Shown here: in pieces, positions 1 through 9,455 of the stretch
Position numbering within the stretch: position 1 is the first letter of the stretch
How the letters are laid out: the number at the start of each line of letters is the position of its first letter
Source of the DNA: Alphaproteobacteria bacterium
Lineage (GTDB): Bacteria > Pseudomonadota > Alphaproteobacteria > Micavibrionales > Micavibrionaceae
Direction: 5' to 3'
Length of the DNA stretch: 64,000 bases
Assembly: GCA_030432025.1 (NCBI GenBank)
Contig: JAUIIA010000008.1
Coordinates: 1-64,000 of the forward strand
Position numbers and translations under genes: made by a program
Notes under the pieces: model-generated
What the model saw: the letters and a program-made list of their open reading frames with translations, nothing else
Databases searched by the model: none
What the model was told of the DNA's origin: nothing

Positions 1-1135
1 CCGATTCCGCCGTGAACGTAATTCCGTTCAATGCAGGGTTATCTCCGGATTCGTACTGGAACTCGACATCCTTGAAGGTGATTTCAGGGTCCGTCGATTC
101 AAATGTTTTCGCATCTGCTGCGTTCTGAATTGCAGGTTGACGGTCGATAAGCCCAAATACCCGTTCCGCAGCACCAAGACCGAGCTGCAGGGTGTTATTG
201 AGTTTTGCCAACTTCTTCATTGGCTCGTACGCTAATGTGAAGGCCGTCAGGAATGCACCAAGCTGTCCTGCTGTAATATTCCCCCCCGCAGCTTCGTATC
301 CTCCATAAAGAATAATTGCGAAGAAAACCGTACCGACCAGAATTTCATTTACCGGTGTCGACAGATTACCGATACGCACAGATTGAACGTTGAGCTTTTT
401 CACTTTCGTAATAGCGGTCCCTGCACGTTCGCGCTCAAAATCCTCCATACCGTAAGCTTGCACCTGTCGAATGCCTTGAAAAATTTGCGACAGACGATCG
501 GACAAGCCACCCATTTCAGATTGAATATTACGGGACACTTTACGCAAACGACGGCCCAGCTTGGCCACAAAAAAGGCGATGAACGGGAAAATCAGGAATG
601 CCGCCATGGACAGCTTCCAGTCCTGATACAGCATCACACCACTAAGGAAAATCAGGGTCAGGACGCTTTTCCCAATACCCATCAATGTGTCGGAGACTGC
701 ATTACGCATAACCGTGACATCATTGATGACGTTAGAAATCAGCTGCCCGCTAGGATTACTGTGAAAAAACTGCAAGTCCAGTGTCATGAAACGGGAAAAC
801 AGATCCTTCTGAATGTCAGCCACAATAGATTGGCTGACCTTGTTCATGATGATCATATGCAGGTATGTCGATGTCCCCCGCAGTAAAAACACCACAAACA
901 CCGACGCGGCCACAGGGAAGATCAGCTCTTTCTTCTGCCCACCAAGGACATCATCCAGAATAGGCTGCATCAGTTGTGCCACGCCTGCAGTCATGGCAGC
1001 GGCAATCATCATGAAGAGCATCGCCAGCAAGATTTGCCCCGTGTAATTACTCACATAATCGCGGAGCGCTCTTTTCATTAAAAAAGGCGTAGAGTTTTGC
1101 GGCAGTGCAGTGTGTTCAGTGTTATCTGTAGGCAT
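1..1135 (-). CDS. ABC exporter, MsbA-like (partial, C-terminus outside window)
   Basis: The reading frame starts at an ATG at 1133-1135 and runs off the left edge, giving about 378 residues. The N-terminal ~15 residues are polar. A transmembrane exporter domain follows, with hydrophobic helices and the stretch FFHSNPSGQLISNVINDV, typical of the first coupling region of ABCB/MsbA-type exporters. The visible end (ITFKDVEFQYESGDNPALNGITF split over the edge) is the start of the nucleotide-binding domain, so Walker A and the signature lie outside. Family members are homodimeric half-transporters that flip lipids (lipid A core in MsbA) or export drugs and peptides; the substrate here is not readable. 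It is divergent from the patatin gene with a 50 bp gap. Family call is secure; MsbA identity is inference. Confidence 0.85.
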   Translation of the reverse strand, partial: MPTDNTEHTALPQNSTPFLMKRALRDYVSNYTGQILLAMLFMMIAAAMTAGVAQLMQPILDDVLGGQKKELIFPVAASVFVVFLLRGTSTYLHMIIMNKVSQSIVADIQKDLFSRFMTLDLQFFHSNPSGQLISNVINDVTVMRNAVSDTLMGIGKSVLTLIFLSGVMLYQDWKLSMAAFLIFPFIAFFVAKLGRRLRKVSRNIQSEMGGLSDRLSQIFQGIRQVQAYGMEDFERERAGTAITKVKKLNVQSVRIGNLSTPVNEILVGTVFFAIILYGGYEAAGGNITAGQLGAFLTAFTLAYEPMKKLAKLNNTLQLGLGAAERVFGLIDRQPAIQNAADAKTFESTDPEITFKDVEFQYESGDNPALNGITFTAES

Positions 1136-1146
1136 GAGCCTTGTGT

Positions 1147-1152
1147 TATAAT
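1147..1152 (+). promoter_or_regulatory. candidate -10 box for the patatin gene
   Basis: A perfect TATAAT lies 33 bp before the chosen ATG of the patatin gene, in the short divergent gap after the ABC exporter start. No good -35 hexamer sits at the usual spacing, so this is only a candidate. Confidence 0.3.
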
Positions 1153-1185
1153 AAATATCAGAAAAACTTCAAGAAAAGATGTTTG

Positions 1186-2193
1186 ATGACGGATATAGAA
1201 GGCGATAAAGAGGACATCAACAGAGACAATACCGAACCTCCGAAAACCACGCATGCATCGGGGATAGGCCTAGCTTTAGGCGGTGGTGTAGCCCGTGGCT
1301 TTGCCCATATCGGCGTTTTAAATGTTTTAGACCGTCATGGCATTAAACCTTCCATCATTACCGGTACATCTATCGGCGCAATCGTCGGTGCCTGCTATCT
1401 GGCAGGAAAGTTGAGAACATTCGAGGATTGGGCCTGTTCGCTGAACCGTATGCGTATCCTCTCCTATCTCGATTTTCATTCACGCAGTGCGAGCATGATC
1501 GGCGGTAAACGCCTCAGACGCGTTCTTGATGCCAATTTCAAAGATATGCTGATCGAGGACTTACCCCATCCGTTTATTGCGATTGCTGCGGATCTCTCTA
1601 CGGGTCATGAGGTATGGCTGCGTAAAGGTAACATTGTGGAAGCAATTACAGCTTCATACGCCCTGCCCGGCGTGTTTCCGCCCGTGGACCGTAACCACCG
1701 CATACTGGTCGATGGCGCGTTAGTGAACCCGGTTCCCGTTGCCCCCGCACAGGCTATGGGCGCACGGATGACGATTGCTGTGGATTTGAACGCAGACATC
1801 ATCGGCAAGGCCGTTAAGCCTGGAAACAGGTTTCAGACCGTCGCGGGATTTGACCTGTTTGACGAAAATGATGTGCCCATGTCAGCCCGCAAGCGATTCA
1901 CGTCCGCATTGACCGAGAAAATTTTCGGACGGCAAAGCAATTCACCCAGCCTGTTCGGCGTTATGGTCTCGGCCCTGAATATCGTGCAGGACCGTATCAC
2001 ACGTTCCCGTCTTGCCGGTGACCCGCCCGATATTCATATCAAGCCGAAGATTGGTGATATTGGTATGCTGGAATTCGAAAAAGCCGAAGAATTGATTGCC
2101 CGCGGTGAAGAAGCGGCCGTTAGGGCTTTACCCAAAATCAAAGATGCGATGCAGGTTTTACTGCCGCCTACTCCCAACGACCCGAAGGCCTAA
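1186..2193 (+). CDS. patatin-like phospholipase, RssA/YchK type
   Basis: A 335-residue protein with the patatin hallmarks: the oxyanion loop GGGVARG (residues 32-38), the nucleophile elbow GTSIG (Ser62) and the DGA motif (Asp176) that completes the Ser-Asp dyad. The family hydrolyses acyl esters of membrane lipids. There is no signal peptide or membrane helix, so it probably acts from the cytoplasm. An in-frame TTG at 1141 would add 15 residues, but it includes the TATAAT box at 1147, so the ATG at 1186 is preferred. The gene converges on the HAD gene; the two stop codons overlap by 3-4 bases at 2190-2193. Activity and substrate are not known from sequence. Confidence 0.85.
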   Translation: MTDIEGDKEDINRDNTEPPKTTHASGIGLALGGGVARGFAHIGVLNVLDRHGIKPSIITGTSIGAIVGACYLAGKLRTFEDWACSLNRMRILSYLDFHSRSASMIGGKRLRRVLDANFKDMLIEDLPHPFIAIAADLSTGHEVWLRKGNIVEAITASYALPGVFPPVDRNHRILVDGALVNPVPVAPAQAMGARMTIAVDLNADIIGKAVKPGNRFQTVAGFDLFDENDVPMSARKRFTSALTEKIFGRQSNSPSLFGVMVSALNIVQDRITRSRLAGDPPDIHIKPKIGDIGMLEFEKAEELIARGEEAAVRALPKIKDAMQVLLPPTPNDPKA

Positions 2194-3125
2194 GCGCGGC
2201 GCTTTTTGTGCTTTCTGTCAGGAAGCGGATCGCCCCATTTCAAGCTATCAACCAGAAACTTAGGACGTACATTGTTGAACTGGTTCGCCAGTAACATCAG
2301 TGCCTTTTCCAAGCCTGCGGGTGTTTTGGCGTGCTGGAACGACGCGGCATGCAACCCCGTCTTAACCAGACATGTATCAATGTTGACCAGATTCCCGCCC
2401 AGAATGTCATGCGCCAGTGCATCGCCGACAACTATAGTTTGACCAGGATAGATGTCCTTATCCTGCAAGATTTTGATACATTCCTTAAAGATCGGCTGGT
2501 GAGGCTTACCGATATAGTGAACGACACCACCAAAGTCGGAGTAACGTCGTGCGAGTGTACCCGGCCCCATAATACTTTGCTTACCCATTACGCCGCGGCT
2601 GTCAGGGTTCGCACACAGAGCCGTCAGGCGGTACTTCACGGCCTCTTTTAGAATTGGCTCGTAATCTTCGAGTGTTTTTTCCGGAGCGTCCGAACCGCTG
2701 ATGATCAGAAAGTCGGCTTTCGAGACTTCATCAACGACTTCAACGTCGAGACCGTCAACAATCGAGCGATCGCCGCCGCGGCTGATGACATATACTTTTT
2801 GGCCCAAGCCTTCGAAGATGCCGTCTGTCTGATTGCTGATCCCCTGCCATGTCATTTCACCGGATGTCAGAATTACATCATAGAGGCTGGGGCCGATGCC
2901 GATTTTTTTCAGGCGCTCTTTGTTTACGTCTGCGCGCTTACCGGAGTTGGATAGAATAATAATGAATTTCTTACGGGACTTGAGTTCTTTTAGGCATTCA
3001 ACCACGCCGTCATAGGGTTTTTCGCCGTTATGCAGTACGCCCCATTGGTCGATAATGAAGCCTGCATAGCTGTCAGAAATGTCGGAAATGCCTTTACAGA
3101 ATTTGGTTTTGCCGTCGCTGACCAT
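2190..3125 (-). CDS. HAD superfamily IIA hydrolase (TIGR01459 type)
   Basis: A 311-residue protein starting MVSDGKTK. It has the class IIA HAD motif I in the variant form DQWGVLHNG (residues 26-34, nucleophile Asp26), motif II ILSNSGKR (about 58-64), GKPHQPIF in the middle and motif IV GDALAHDILGG. This DQWGVLH version is characteristic of an alphaproteobacterial subfamily of unknown substrate, related to NagD-type phosphatases. An upstream in-frame start would add 22 residues that do not resemble the family, so the ATG at 3125 is chosen. The terminator at 3165-3186 separates it from the large coiled-coil gene upstream. Confidence 0.85.
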   Translation of the reverse strand: MVSDGKTKFCKGISDISDSYAGFIIDQWGVLHNGEKPYDGVVECLKELKSRKKFIIILSNSGKRADVNKERLKKIGIGPSLYDVILTSGEMTWQGISNQTDGIFEGLGQKVYVISRGGDRSIVDGLDVEVVDEVSKADFLIISGSDAPEKTLEDYEPILKEAVKYRLTALCANPDSRGVMGKQSIMGPGTLARRYSDFGGVVHYIGKPHQPIFKECIKILQDKDIYPGQTIVVGDALAHDILGGNLVNIDTCLVKTGLHAASFQHAKTPAGLEKALMLLANQFNNVRPKFLVDSLKWGDPLPDRKHKKRRA

Positions 3126-3164
3126 GGTGTTTAGCTGCCTTTGCGGAGTCACGTTATGAAGAGG

Positions 3165-3186
3165 AAAAGGCGAGCACGCTCGCCTT
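3165..3186 (-). terminator. Rho-independent terminator of the large coiled-coil gene
   Basis: On the minus strand this is an 8 bp perfect stem (AAGGCGAG / CTCGCCTT) around a 4-base loop, followed by TTCCTCTTC. It lies about 80 bp past the stop of the 1262-residue gene. A second perfect 8 bp hairpin (AATAGCCT / AGGCTATT, 3226-3246) sits between that stop and this one. Confidence 0.65.
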
Positions 3187-3263
3187 ATCACTACTATTAT
3201 TATTGTGTTTTTACCGCTTCAGATCAATAGCCTATCAGAGGCTATTTTATTCGAGGGTGGTCC

Positions 3264-6200
3264 TTACGCGGCTCTTTCGCTCTTACCGCCGAGTACGGAT
3301 TCCTTACCTGCAACCTCCGTCAGCGTGACATACAGGCCACCGATTTCGCTGGAACCGATCGTAGAACTCAGCATCGCGCCATGATCATTTTCCTGTGCTT
3401 GTGCGTACAGTTCTTCGAATTGGCGGATGAAGCGCAGGACATAGGTACGGAATTCCGTATCCTTCGCAAACTTGTCGCGGGCCTTATCCATAGACTCCGT
3501 GTCGGTCGCGATAGACTGCATGCGGCGGGTAAAGGCCGCCACATCGCCTTTCTGGAAGGACTTCCAAGTCTTCTCGGCAATCTCTCCGTCCTTCACGCGA
3601 GTCAGGTCAACAGAGAGTGAGTGCAAGCTTTCGACAATGAACTTGGCCGCATTCATGAAGCCCTCACGTTGGACACGTTGCGTTTTGTCCATCATCTTCT
3701 CTGCATAGCGTGATGCATCCTGAGATGCCTTGAACAATGCGTCAGATTGCTTGCTGAATGTTGTTGCGGCCGTGCGCGCAGATTCCAGAGCGGCGGTCGA
3801 CACACTGACCAAGCGTTCGGATTCGCCGGACAGATTCTCACGGGTTTTCTCGACCTTCACTGTTACGTCGTTCGCCGCTTCGCCGATAGCATACATACGG
3901 GACTTCAACGCCTTCACAGACTGGTCAAGGTCATGCACGGTCTTTGCGGATGCCTCGGAAATCTCGTTGGCTTGGGATTTCAGCTCAAAGCCGTATTTCT
4001 TTGATGTTGCCAGAGAGTTGTTCATTTGCTCGGCAATCTCACGAGATCTCAGAGCGAAGCTGTCGCCGGCCTTTTGCAGCTCAAACAGGCTTTCTTGTGC
4101 GCGCTCCAGCAGATCTTTGGCTTCTTCCTCGACTGCGCGGACCATAGCTTCGGTATCGATAACCGCCTTCTGACTGGCTTCGTGCAGCAATCCGGTTTCT
4201 TCGCGGGCCTTGGAACCCAGACCTTCGAAATGCATCGAGGTGCGGTCGGCTTCGGCCTGCAGGTCGCCTGATTGTTTAACGAATTCGGTTCCGGCGTCCT
4301 GAATACGTGCAATTGCCTGCCCTACGGATGCGGACAGCTCATGGAACTGCTCATTGATCGCTTTTTGTACGGTTTCGATCTTCAACAAGGCCTGGTCAGT
4401 GGTCAGGTGGATGTCGGAAGATTGATCGGACAATGAAGATGCGATCTCGCGCATGCGGATTTCCGCAGATTGTGATGCGCTTTCGATGTCCTCAACACGG
4501 GCCTTCAAATGGTCACTGGAGGACTTAAGAACGTCTGCGGCCTGGTCCGAACCTGTTTTGAGGTTTTCCAAACGCTCTTCGAACACGGAGCTGACATGCT
4601 GGATGTTCTGCATATTGCTCTGTGTTGTTGTCGCAATTGCGTCCTTGAGATTCTCAAACTTATCGCTTGCATCACGCGCTTGTTCGATAGCTATTTTATA
4701 AACAGGTTCAATATCTTCTGCTGTTTCTTTAAGTTTATCATTTAAGCCTGATAGCGCCGTTTCAGCACTTCCTGCCTGTGACTTGAGTGAAATGGCCTGC
4801 CCCTCGAGGCGGTCATCCAGATTTTCAAGCTGGGTAATGCTGCCTTTCGTAACATCGTCAAGCTCTCCACAACGGTTTGTGATCTCATCTTTAAGAATAG
4901 AAACACGCTCAACGGCCTTATCAGCACAATCCTTCAACTCATAAGTCTGGGACTTCAGAGCCTCACGCACACTGTCGACACTTTGCATGGATTCACGAAC
5001 CTGACTTGCCAGTTGGTCTTTTTGCTGGGCCATCTGGTCGTTGATTGTACGGGCATTCCCCGCAATCTGACCGGAGAGTGTTGATATCTCCTGCGCCTGT
5101 CCTTTAAGGATTTCACGGATATTCTCGGCGCTGGCTGTTGCTTTCTCACTTGCTTCATTCAGGTCGCTGACACGACGGCGCAGAACAGTTTCGATCAACT
5201 CGTGACGGGCATCTGCATCGGCAATCGTCGCCTTAATATCGGACAACGGCCCTTCCAGAGCCTCCTGTACGCTTTGGATACGCTCCTTCAATGCTGAACT
5301 GGACACTGTGATCTGGTGATTTTGCTCCTCAACCGCTTTGGAGAGGTGCTCGATGTGATCATGCGTAGCTACAGACGCGCTTTCAATTTGCTCACGGCTG
5401 TTTTCCAGCATTTTCGCAATATCACGAATTTCCTCGGCATGCTTACGTCCCGACTCGTTTAAGGCACCGATATGCTCTTCGGTAGCGGTCAGCAATGTTT
5501 GCGCACGTGTATCGGCTTGCGTGGAGGTTTCTTCCAGGGCTTCAACGGCACGGCGTACGGCGCTACCGATATTCTCGGAACCGGTAATGGCGATGGACAG
5601 CGCTTCACTGAGCTGGTTCGCGGCTTTTTGACCCGCAAGCTCGATCGCGTCGGCTTCTTTACCGATGCTGCCGATTGTTGTACGCAGACTGCCTGTCTTT
5701 TCATCAAGACGTTCAACCATTGAATCCGCCTTTTCTTCCGCGCTTTCGATGACGCGCTCGACATCCTTAACGCTTTCGGACAGCGTTTTGGAGATGTCAC
5801 GGGCCTGATCCGCCAACTCCTGCGCGCCATTATCAAGGGCAACCTTATGGTTCTGGATCGTACTGACGGAGCGGCTCATCGCCTCAACGCTACGGTCGGT
5901 CACGCTTTCGAGACCCTCCACCTCGTCACGGATCATTTCAGCAAGGCGTTGTGTTTCCGCAGTCATGTCATCAGCGGCGGCTGTAAGCCCCGCCTTGTGA
6001 TCGTCAAAACGACCACTCAAGGATTCAAGGCGCTCAGCAATTTCATCAACTGTGTCCGACAAGGACGCATACGTGTCATCCAGAGCTGTTTTGATGTCTC
6101 CCGTTTTATCACCAGCTTTATCAGCCGCATCGAGCAGCTTTTCAGTACCCTTATCAAGTGCGGCTTCCATTTCAGCTGTACGCTGAAGAACTGTCAGAGT

Positions 6201-7052
6201 GGCTTGATCCCACGCTTCCGCGCCCGCTTGGGTGCGCTCATCAATAGAGGCGGTGCGTTGCTCGATCTCATCCGTCAGAGATTGAAGCTTGGATGCGCGC
6301 TCCTGTAATGTGTCGGCAAGACGGTCGATGTGGAATTCCGTTTTCTTCGACACGCCGGAGAAATCACGGATCTCGACCCGTAACCCCTGACGGGCGCGTT
6401 GCAATGATTTCAGTGTCGCTTTGGACGCGGCAGCAATCTCCGCAGCCTGACGACACAGGTTCTCGACATCTTTATTAATCAAACTGGCTGTTTCTTCAGA
6501 TGGAAACAACAAAGACTGAAGCTCTGACCTTAAAGAAGCTGCATAAGTATTTATATCTGAACGACGATTTAGTGTTGTAATAAGCATCCAGAGCATTGCA
6601 GGCGGCGCAAGCACACCCGCCAAAAATGCGCCCAATGCCTGTGGAGCAAGGGAGAAGCCCGGTGTGATGATTGTGTAGCTAACGCAGAAAACGAGCCACG
6701 CCACGGTTGCGAATATGCCGAGCATTTCCATCGCACGTACAGCCTTGGAAGGCTTGGCCAGCTCCAGATTCTGGTTCGCCGGCTTCAGCAGGAGCACTGG
6801 CTCCTCGCCCTGATCGAAAGCTTGCGCTTTTTCCTCGGCCTCGTTCAGAACCGTTTCGGATGCCGCCATTTTAAGTCCGCCGAGGCTGCTGGCCTTGTGA
6901 CGTAGCTCTTCTGCTCTCTCCTGTCGCTTATCCGTGCTCAACGCGCTTTTAGACTGCTCGTCAACGGCAGCTTTTTGATCGGCCTTTTCTTCAACGGCCA
7001 GATCGTCTGTCATTTTGATGGAGGATTTGTTGATACCAAACGGTTTGCGCAT
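3264..7052 (-). CDS. large two-TM coiled-coil protein, candidate TipN/GPR-like polarity factor
   Basis: A 1262-residue protein. The N-terminal ~105 residues are charged and cytoplasmic. Two hydrophobic helices follow (about 108-130 and 138-160) with a short loop between them. Then about 950 residues of Glu/Ala/Ser/Gln-rich heptad-like coiled coil run to about 1115, in the style of apolipoprotein or MCP signalling helices. The C-terminal ~130 residues contain WKSFQKGDVAAFTRRM and look globular. An SD-like GGGAG stands 9 bases before the ATG. The order short N-terminus, two TM helices, very long coiled coil is that of Caulobacter TipN and the Rhizobiales GPR/RgsE growth-pole proteins. That identity is inference from architecture. 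The gene appears to be monocistronic with a terminator downstream. Confidence 0.6.
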   Translation of the reverse strand: MRKPFGINKSSIKMTDDLAVEEKADQKAAVDEQSKSALSTDKRQERAEELRHKASSLGGLKMAASETVLNEAEEKAQAFDQGEEPVLLLKPANQNLELAKPSKAVRAMEMLGIFATVAWLVFCVSYTIITPGFSLAPQALGAFLAGVLAPPAMLWMLITTLNRRSDINTYAASLRSELQSLLFPSEETASLINKDVENLCRQAAEIAAASKATLKSLQRARQGLRVEIRDFSGVSKKTEFHIDRLADTLQERASKLQSLTDEIEQRTASIDERTQAGAEAWDQATLTVLQRTAEMEAALDKGTEKLLDAADKAGDKTGDIKTALDDTYASLSDTVDEIAERLESLSGRFDDHKAGLTAAADDMTAETQRLAEMIRDEVEGLESVTDRSVEAMSRSVSTIQNHKVALDNGAQELADQARDISKTLSESVKDVERVIESAEEKADSMVERLDEKTGSLRTTIGSIGKEADAIELAGQKAANQLSEALSIAITGSENIGSAVRRAVEALEETSTQADTRAQTLLTATEEHIGALNESGRKHAEEIRDIAKMLENSREQIESASVATHDHIEHLSKAVEEQNHQITVSSSALKERIQSVQEALEGPLSDIKATIADADARHELIETVLRRRVSDLNEASEKATASAENIREILKGQAQEISTLSGQIAGNARTINDQMAQQKDQLASQVRESMQSVDSVREALKSQTYELKDCADKAVERVSILKDEITNRCGELDDVTKGSITQLENLDDRLEGQAISLKSQAGSAETALSGLNDKLKETAEDIEPVYKIAIEQARDASDKFENLKDAIATTTQSNMQNIQHVSSVFEERLENLKTGSDQAADVLKSSSDHLKARVEDIESASQSAEIRMREIASSLSDQSSDIHLTTDQALLKIETVQKAINEQFHELSASVGQAIARIQDAGTEFVKQSGDLQAEADRTSMHFEGLGSKAREETGLLHEASQKAVIDTEAMVRAVEEEAKDLLERAQESLFELQKAGDSFALRSREIAEQMNNSLATSKKYGFELKSQANEISEASAKTVHDLDQSVKALKSRMYAIGEAANDVTVKVEKTRENLSGESERLVSVSTAALESARTAATTFSKQSDALFKASQDASRYAEKMMDKTQRVQREGFMNAAKFIVESLHSLSVDLTRVKDGEIAEKTWKSFQKGDVAAFTRRMQSIATDTESMDKARDKFAKDTEFRTYVLRFIRQFEELYAQAQENDHGAMLSSTIGSSEIGGLYVTLTEVAGKESVLGGKSERAA

Positions 7053-7246
7053 GTTTTAAAGCTCCCAAAAGCGTCCGCATTTCTGCGAACAGGTCAAAAT
7101 TAATGATGTGAAGAGACTTTAAAAAGCCATGATCAAAACATTGTCGCAAGGCGGTTTTTTCGGTTATTCACAGGGTCGGGTGTGAGGGTTGCGCAAACCG
7201 TTGAAAATGCTCAATTCGACTTTTGGGAGGCTTGTGGATAAAAAAT
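7053..7246. other. intergenic region with two DnaA-box-like 9-mers
   Basis: A 194 bp gap between two minus-strand genes. It holds TTATTCACA at 7164-7172 and TGTGGATAA (reverse of TTATCCACA) at 7233-7241, both fitting the DnaA-box consensus. No open frame or clear terminator is visible. It should contain the promoter of the large coiled-coil gene. Confidence 0.35.
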
Positions 7247-8791
7247 TTAGGCTGTGGCCTTTTCGGCTTTCATTTCCTGAATGTACGTCTTTAAGTCGCG
7301 TTTTATTTCCGGCGCGAACATGTAAAGCGCGATGATATTGGCAAAGCCCATGGACAGGAACAAGCCATCGGTGAAGTCAATGAAGCTGCCGAGTTTAATG
7401 GATGTACCTGCGACAACGACCAGCAGGAAGATGAATTTATACAAGTGTGCGACCCACATTTTCTCACCCAAGATATAGGTCATGCCGATCTCACCGTAAT
7501 AATACCACGTGATCAGCGTTGAATAAGCAAACAGGAAGACCGCAAGCGCCAGAACATAGGACAACCACGCACCGCCATTCTCCATCGCCATCGAGGTTAG
7601 CTCTACACCACTGATGCCATCCGCGTTTTGATACGCGCCTGTAACAACAATCAGCATGGCGGTCGTGAAACACACCACGATCGTGTCGGCGAACGGGCCG
7701 AGCATGCCAACAAACCCCTGACGCACGGGATACTCGGTTTTAGCCGTACATTGTACGATGGGTGCAGAACCAAGGCCCGCTTCATTAGAGAAGGATGCGC
7801 GCTGAATACCGACCAACATACCACCCAGTATGCCGCCTAAGCCCGCTTGGAAATCAAGAGCTTCACTGAATATAATGCCGACGGCCTCAGGGATGCTTTG
7901 CCAGTGCATGAGAATGACGGCAATCGCAGCGACCATATACACAATCGCCATTAATGGAACGAGCTTGGATGCAACATTTCCAATAGATTTGATCCCACCG
8001 ACAATTACGAGCCCAACGATAAAAGCCAGAAGAATACCGAATACCCAGCCATGATCGGCAAAGAAGCTTTGCTCCCCGCCTGTAATACGTACGACCTGCT
8101 CTAAGGCTTGATTGGCCTGGAACATGTTACCGCCGCCGAGAGAGCCGAAAATACAGCTGACCGCGAAGACGATGGCGAGGATTGAGCCAACATACGGGAT
8201 TTTACGTTTTGTGAAGGCGTCGCGCACGTAGTACATCGGACCACCGCAAATTGTGTGTGGCGAGTCATCCGCTGTACGGTCACGTCTGTATTTGGAACCA
8301 ATAGTGACTTCAGCAAATTTGGTCGACATGCCCAGAAAGCCCATGACCATCATCCAGAACACAGCCCCCGGCCCACCGAGGGACACCGCAACGGCCACCC
8401 CCGCAATGTTACCCAAACCGACTGTGCCGGACAGAGAAGCCGCTAGGGACTGAAAGTTGGTCAGCTCCCCCTTTGCCTCATGTTCCTGATACTTCTCTTT
8501 AAACACCAACGATAATGCGTGGCCGAAATAACGGATATTGACGAAGCCCAGATAGAGCGTGAAGAAAACCGAGCAGATCCCCAACCACGCAAGAAGCAAC
8601 GGAATGTCGAATGTTTCGATGCCTGTCGGGGTTTGAAGTTCCAACGGTATTGAATAGAAAATCGTACCGTTTGAAACGCAGGATGTCTGCGCAAAGGCGC
8701 AGTCGATCGTGTTGCTGTACCCTTCCCCTACACAGGATTCGGACAGCGCCTTTAAAGCTTCTTCAGTTTTTGGAAAGCACGCTTCAAACAT
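7247..8791 (-). CDS. sodium:alanine/glycine symporter, AGCS family
   Basis: A 514-residue polytopic membrane protein. The family signature GTVGLGNIAGVAVAVS, followed by GGPGAVFWM, is present, as is GGGNMFQANQ downstream. About ten hydrophobic segments follow an N-terminal ~60-residue section with several cysteines that probably faces the periplasm before the first helix. AGCS proteins import alanine or glycine with Na+ or H+ (DagA, AlsT). Exact substrate cannot be told. It is flanked on both sides by gaps and appears to be transcribed alone. Confidence 0.9.
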   Translation of the reverse strand: MFEACFPKTEEALKALSESCVGEGYSNTIDCAFAQTSCVSNGTIFYSIPLELQTPTGIETFDIPLLLAWLGICSVFFTLYLGFVNIRYFGHALSLVFKEKYQEHEAKGELTNFQSLAASLSGTVGLGNIAGVAVAVSLGGPGAVFWMMVMGFLGMSTKFAEVTIGSKYRRDRTADDSPHTICGGPMYYVRDAFTKRKIPYVGSILAIVFAVSCIFGSLGGGNMFQANQALEQVVRITGGEQSFFADHGWVFGILLAFIVGLVIVGGIKSIGNVASKLVPLMAIVYMVAAIAVILMHWQSIPEAVGIIFSEALDFQAGLGGILGGMLVGIQRASFSNEAGLGSAPIVQCTAKTEYPVRQGFVGMLGPFADTIVVCFTTAMLIVVTGAYQNADGISGVELTSMAMENGGAWLSYVLALAVFLFAYSTLITWYYYGEIGMTYILGEKMWVAHLYKFIFLLVVVAGTSIKLGSFIDFTDGLFLSMGFANIIALYMFAPEIKRDLKTYIQEMKAEKATA

Positions 8792-8805
8792 GCATTAACG
8801 GTTAC

Positions 8806-8835
8806 ATAATAAAACCGGTGGCGCAAGCCTGTCCC
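8806..8835 (-). promoter_or_regulatory. candidate promoter of the AGCS symporter
   Basis: On the minus strand GGGACA (8830-8835) and TATTAT (8806-8811) are separated by 18 bp, 15 bp before the ATG of the symporter. Both hexamers are partial matches to the sigma-70 consensus. Confidence 0.35.
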
Positions 8836-8850
8836 TGTTTTATCAAGGAG

Positions 8851-9324
8851 TTATCCATCACATAAAGGTTTGGAAACCGGATGAGATTTGTAGAAAGTGG
8901 AAGCCCATTTACGCAAATCCTGACTATCCATGGCGGACGCCTTGGTTATGCGCGGTGCGTATTTGGAACAGAAAACGTCAGGACGGAGATTAGCCGCATC
9001 TTTGGAAATCTTGTTAGCGAAGTCGGTGCGAAGCTTGTTCAATTTTGCTTCCGGTTTCCCGCCGCTCTTTGCGTAATGTTTAAGAAGGATTTTCTCATAT
9101 TGCTGAATAACGGCGGCATGATCGACCGTAAAGCGCTTGTAGGCGCCATAAAGGTTCAGGCCATGGCGGGCCCCGATTGCCTGACAATTCAGACCAATGA
9201 CCATGAGCTCACTGTGAATGCGAATGCCCTGCTCTGCTTCCGCCTCGGCGTTGGAATAGCAACTTCCGGCATAAGCGGGGATCGATAAAAGGCAGACAAA
9301 AATGGTCAGTAGAATACGGGACAT
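8851..9324 (-). CDS. exported protein of unknown function
   Basis: A 157-residue protein with a clear signal peptide (MSRILLTIFVCLLSIPAYA, cleavage before GSC). The mature part has four cysteines (in GSC, NC, FC and LC contexts) and is mostly helical with many Lys and Ala. No known domain is recognised. The last third has the pattern DVFCSKY, then I..A, then LRKWAS. It is probably periplasmic with possible disulfides. It is divergent from miaB across 131 bp and is followed by the symporter gene after a gap of about 60 bp. Confidence 0.6.
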   Translation of the reverse strand: MSRILLTIFVCLLSIPAYAGSCYSNAEAEAEQGIRIHSELMVIGLNCQAIGARHGLNLYGAYKRFTVDHAAVIQQYEKILLKHYAKSGGKPEAKLNKLRTDFANKISKDAANLRPDVFCSKYAPRITKASAMDSQDLRKWASTFYKSHPVSKPLCDG

Positions 9325-9455
9325 GAACGCGCTCTTCGTTATAAAAGTGAATTGAGGTTATATGATTAGATTAGCAGATATGTCCAGTAATTTGGCCAGT
9401 TTTTTCTCATGAATTTTATTGATTTTCCGTTGATGTCTGTGGTTTATAAGCGCTC

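Noticed and set aside
3368-6478. Several 60-150 codon open frames opposite or out of phase with the large coiled-coil gene.
   Set aside because: They arise from the biased, repetitive codon pattern of the coiled-coil gene; none has an SD, a domain or spacing that suggests translation.
7053-7246. Replication origin, suggested by two DnaA-like boxes.
   Set aside because: No AT-rich unwinding block and no dnaA, dnaN or hemE-type neighbours; the boxes may still be regulatory.
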